Part shown: in pieces, positions 16,388 to 18,094 of the stretch
Position numbering within the stretch: the stretch's first letter is position 1
Layout: every line of letters starts with the position of its first letter
Assembly: GCA_937983085.1 (NCBI GenBank)
Contig: CALJKZ010000278.1
Coordinates: forward strand, 1-18,094
DNA: 18,094 nt
Direction of reading: 5' to 3'
Source: an uncultured Gemmatimonadales bacterium
Lineage (GTDB): Bacteria; Gemmatimonadota; Gemmatimonadetes; Longimicrobiales; Gaopeijiaceae
Made by a program: the position numbers and the translations under genes
Notes under the pieces: generated by a model
Seen by the model: only the letters and a program-made list of their open reading frames with translations
What the model was told of the DNA's origin: nothing
The model's database searches: none

Positions 16388-16409
16388 TCCGGGGCGATCA
16401 ACGCGCCCG
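16377..16409. terminator. Hairpin spanning two convergent stop codons
   Basis: The outer stem CGGGCG (16377-16382) pairs with CGCCCG (16404-16409), and the inner stem TGATC (16385-16389) with GATCA (16396-16400). The inner stem consists of the stop codon of the plus-strand lipoprotein gene and, on the other strand, the stop of the minus-strand plug gene. It could act in both directions. There is no T-run. Confidence 0.4.
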
Positions 16410-17180
16410 GGTCCAGATCAGCACGACACCACACCCGCCCACCGAGTCGAACTCGGGAGGCACCTGAGATGCGCGTGCGTAGATCTCGATGGCCTCGATC
16501 TCCACGGCGTTCACCCAGTCGTCAGGCCGCACCGGGGCTGTGACACCGTTCGCCACGATGTGGCGGTCGATGTAGAGGGTGGGGAAGCACGGCTCCGCCC
16601 CCGTCCGCATGAAGATGGACGGATTCTGCATGACGTCGGGTCCGGTGAGCGGCCGGGTGGCGTCTACCTCCACGCGAGGGACCATCTGGAAGATGTCCGC
16701 GACCTTGCTGCTGCCGGACCGTTGGATGTCCTCTCGGCTCAGGAAGACCCCCGGAGCGGTAAGGACCCGATCGTAGAAGCCCGACCGCTCCAGCGGAGTC
16801 ATGTTCCGAGCGGCCGCGACCTCCACCGGATCAAGCTCGATGGGCTCGGGGGTCAGGCCTACCCGGACCTCCACGACACCGTCCGATCCGAGCTCGAAGA
16901 GCCCGTCGAGTAGCGTCTGGTAGCCATCGCGCCGGACAAACAAGAAGTAGACCCCTCCACTCGGGGCCTCGAGCTCGAAGACGCCGCCGAGGCTCGCCAG
17001 GTCCGCGGCCACCTCACGGCGCCCCTCCTCGAGGAGGCTAACCTGGGCCAACATAACCGGCTCGCCAGTGACGGCATCCAGGACCGTGCCCTTCAAGGTC
17101 TGTGCGTCCAGGGCCGGAGCCATGGCAAGGCCCGTCGTCACGGCCAGAACCAGCCCTCCCGGTACCACCATGGATTTCAC
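16398..17180 (-). CDS. Exported carboxypeptidase-regulatory/TonB-plug protein without a barrel
   Basis: This 260-residue protein has a signal peptide (cleavage near LDA-QT, residue 27). A carboxypeptidase regulatory-like beta-sandwich spans about 29-110 (LKGTVLDAVTGEPVMLAQVSLL, GVFELEAPSGGVYFLFVRRDGYQ). A TonB-receptor plug-like domain covers about 130-258, with FLSREDIQRSGSSKVADIFQMVP, TLYIDRHIVANG, VEIEAIEIYARASQVPPEF and SVGGCGVVLIWTR. The 22-strand barrel of a TonB receptor is absent and the frame ends naturally, so this is a stand-alone plug protein of a type abundant in Gemmatimonadota. Its role is unknown; binding to a ligand or to another receptor is possible. The start is GTG 17180 because GGAGGTGAG lies at the right distance; ATG 17171 would place that site 15 bases away. 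Cys198 and Cys250 could form a disulfide. Confidence 0.85.
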   Translation of the reverse strand: MKSMVVPGGLVLAVTTGLAMAPALDAQTLKGTVLDAVTGEPVMLAQVSLLEEGRREVAADLASLGGVFELEAPSGGVYFLFVRRDGYQTLLDGLFELGSDGVVEVRVGLTPEPIELDPVEVAAARNMTPLERSGFYDRVLTAPGVFLSREDIQRSGSSKVADIFQMVPRVEVDATRPLTGPDVMQNPSIFMRTGAEPCFPTLYIDRHIVANGVTAPVRPDDWVNAVEIEAIEIYARASQVPPEFDSVGGCGVVLIWTRAR

Positions 17181-17183
17181 GAC

Positions 17184-17191
17184 TCACCTCC
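17184..17191 (-). promoter_or_regulatory. Strong ribosome-binding site fixing a GTG start
   Basis: On the minus strand GGAGGTGA sits at 17191-17184, just before the GTG at 17180, a near-consensus Shine-Dalgarno sequence. The spacing suits GTG 17180 and not ATG 17171. Confidence 0.75.
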
Positions 17192-17201
17192 GTTCGGCGT
17201 C

Positions 17202-17231
17202 ATTCTACCATACGGAGGAGTCGGCCCACAA
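17202..17231 (-). promoter_or_regulatory. Promoter of the plug-protein gene
   Basis: On the minus strand, TTGTGG (17231-17226) and TAGAAT (17207-17202) are 18 bases apart. The -10 matches TATAAT at five of six positions, the -35 at three of six. The expected start point lies only a few bases before the ribosome-binding site, implying a leader of about 15 bases. It lies just downstream of the susD terminator, which makes the plug gene an independent transcription unit. Confidence 0.55.
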
Positions 17232-17256
17232 ATACCGGCGCCCGGCGGCTGCACAC

Positions 17257-17297
17257 AAAAAAACCTGCCCCCGCCGGCAAGCGCCGACGGGGGCAGG
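17257..17297 (-). terminator. Intrinsic terminator of the susD-like gene
   Basis: Arms at 17264-17278 and 17283-17297 form a 15-bp stem with a 4-base loop; the single mismatch on the plus strand is a G-T wobble on the minus strand. On the minus strand seven T residues follow directly (17263-17257). The hairpin starts 22 bases after the stop of the susD-like gene. It is the strongest terminator in the window. Confidence 0.93.
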
Positions 17298-17318
17298 ACC
17301 TACACCATCACGTTCCGA

Positions 17319-18094
17319 TCAGCCGCAGGCTGGGTGGTCCGTGACGTTGGGGTTGAGGTCGCACTCGACCTTCGGGATCGGGAGGCACGACACACGCTGT
17401 GCAACAGCGTCGGCACCCGGCACGTTCTTGGCCAGGAAGCCGCCCGCGAGGAACGGGTGGTCCCATCGCATGATGTCGTACAAACGCCGGCCCTCGAGCC
17501 ACAGGGTCGCGTAGCGCTCAGCATCGAGCATCGACCATGCGTCCCACTCTGCATCACCGTCCATGGCGTAGTGCGGGTACTGGTCCCGGAAGTCCAGGGT
17601 ACCCACCGCAGCAGGTTCTGCGAGCGGAGGCAGGCTGGCATCGGCGTAGGAAGCCCGAGCCATGTTCAAGTACATGGTCATGCCCGACGCGGCGCTGATA
17701 TCGCCCATCATGAGCATGGCCTCGGCCTGGATCAGACGCATCTCGACGCCAGAGGCGCGCGGGATGTCCGACCCACGGTCGTCGTACTTGTCCTGACGGT
17801 AGTGCGCCGTCAGACCGTCGGCACCCTGGTGGGCACCTGAGCCAGACGAGCACCCGAGATCATCGACACCCATGCCCGGATCCGGATTGGGCCGGCTGGT
17901 GTCAACCCACTCGCCGCACCGCGTGTACGCCACGCGGATGTCCATGGTGGCATCGTACATCTGCTGGGCCTGGGTGGTCCAAACGCCGACCTCGGCGCGA
18001 CCGTGCGTCTCCTGCCACATCAGGTTCTGATTCGCCTGAGGGTGGTAGATCGCGTAGTCGAACCACTGCTCCGTGCCGCCGTTGTCGAAGAAGT
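17319..18094 (-). CDS. RagB/SusD-family outer-membrane nutrient-binding protein (partial, N-terminus missing)
   Basis: The frame runs without a stop from the right edge to TGA at 17319, giving about 258 residues of the C-terminal half. SusD-like proteins are outer-membrane lipoproteins that cap a SusC-type TonB-dependent transporter and help load glycans or peptides. Supporting features are the helical repeat segment RLIQAEAMLMMGDISAASGMTMYLNMAR, then ERYATLWLEGRRLYDIMRWD and the terminal PIPKVECDLNPN, matching the family's closing PIPxxExxxNP. The chain is rich in Trp and Asp. An internal Met (codon at 18018-18020) could be mistaken for the start, but family-like sequence (TEQWFDYAIYHPQANQNLM) continues upstream of it to the window edge. 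A susC-like gene would be expected beyond the right edge, transcribed first. The Cys-rich insert (CSSGSG, CGEW, CLPIP, CDL, ACG) is unusual for the family. Confidence 0.9.
   Translation of the reverse strand, partial: FFDNGGTEQWFDYAIYHPQANQNLMWQETHGRAEVGVWTTQAQQMYDATMDIRVAYTRCGEWVDTSRPNPDPGMGVDDLGCSSGSGAHQGADGLTAHYRQDKYDDRGSDIPRASGVEMRLIQAEAMLMMGDISAASGMTMYLNMARASYADASLPPLAEPAAVGTLDFRDQYPHYAMDGDAEWDAWSMLDAERYATLWLEGRRLYDIMRWDHPFLAGGFLAKNVPGADAVAQRVSCLPIPKVECDLNPNVTDHPACG

Overview
This is an 18.1 kb, GC-rich chromosomal window with dense bacterial gene packing (ATGA overlaps, gaps of 1-20 bases). The content is a RagB/SusD outer-membrane lipoprotein, a stand-alone carboxypeptidase-regulatory/TonB-plug protein, a choice-of-anchor B propeller protein, secreted amidase and DUF1028 proteins, and an M16 lipoprotein. 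This mix and the base composition suggest a Gram-negative, peptide- or polymer-degrading heterotroph, most likely of the Gemmatimonadota or a relative. That placement is inferred from gene content, not from a phylogenetic marker. I saw no rRNA, tRNA, CRISPR array, insertion sequence or phage gene.

Layout, left to right. (1) Bases 1-64 look like the last codons of a plus-strand gene cut by the window edge. (2) On the minus strand (2983 to 273), a secreted DUF1028 Ntn-type protein with a C-terminal peptidoglycan-binding-like region overlaps a secreted amidase-signature hydrolase by ATGA. (3) On the plus strand (3256-5627), an SPFH/virion-core protein with a C-terminal GYF_2 domain is followed by a protein with two zinc ribbons and a C-terminal membrane anchor. 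This pair resembles the B. subtilis YdjI/YdjG membrane-stress proteins. (4) On the plus strand (5831-11170) is a tightly coupled three-gene block. It encodes an FG-GAP plus choice-of-anchor B protein, a YncE-like propeller and an FG-GAP lipoprotein with ten calcium-loop repeats. All three are exported beta-propeller proteins. (5) On the minus strand (14856 to 11234), an unrecognised cytoplasmic protein lies 17 bases upstream of a two-domain M16 zinc-peptidase lipoprotein. (6) On the plus strand (15162-16387), a secreted creatininase-family protein overlaps a small lipoprotein by ATGA. (7) On the minus strand (17180 to 16398) is the stand-alone plug protein, with its own promoter and a strong ribosome-binding site that fixes a GTG start. 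(8) On the minus strand, the 3' part of a susD-like gene runs off the right edge and ends at a very clear intrinsic terminator (17257-17297).

Most products carry a signal peptide or lipobox, so this is mainly an envelope and extracellular locus. The exceptions are the SPFH protein, the zinc-ribbon protein and the 251-residue unknown. The least conventional parts are the three-propeller operon, the SPFH/double-zinc-ribbon pair, the creatininase-family protein with replaced metal ligands, and the secreted DUF1028 protein whose presumed nucleophile is internal. Nothing here proves a new system. The propeller operon and the SPFH pair are the best candidates for one.
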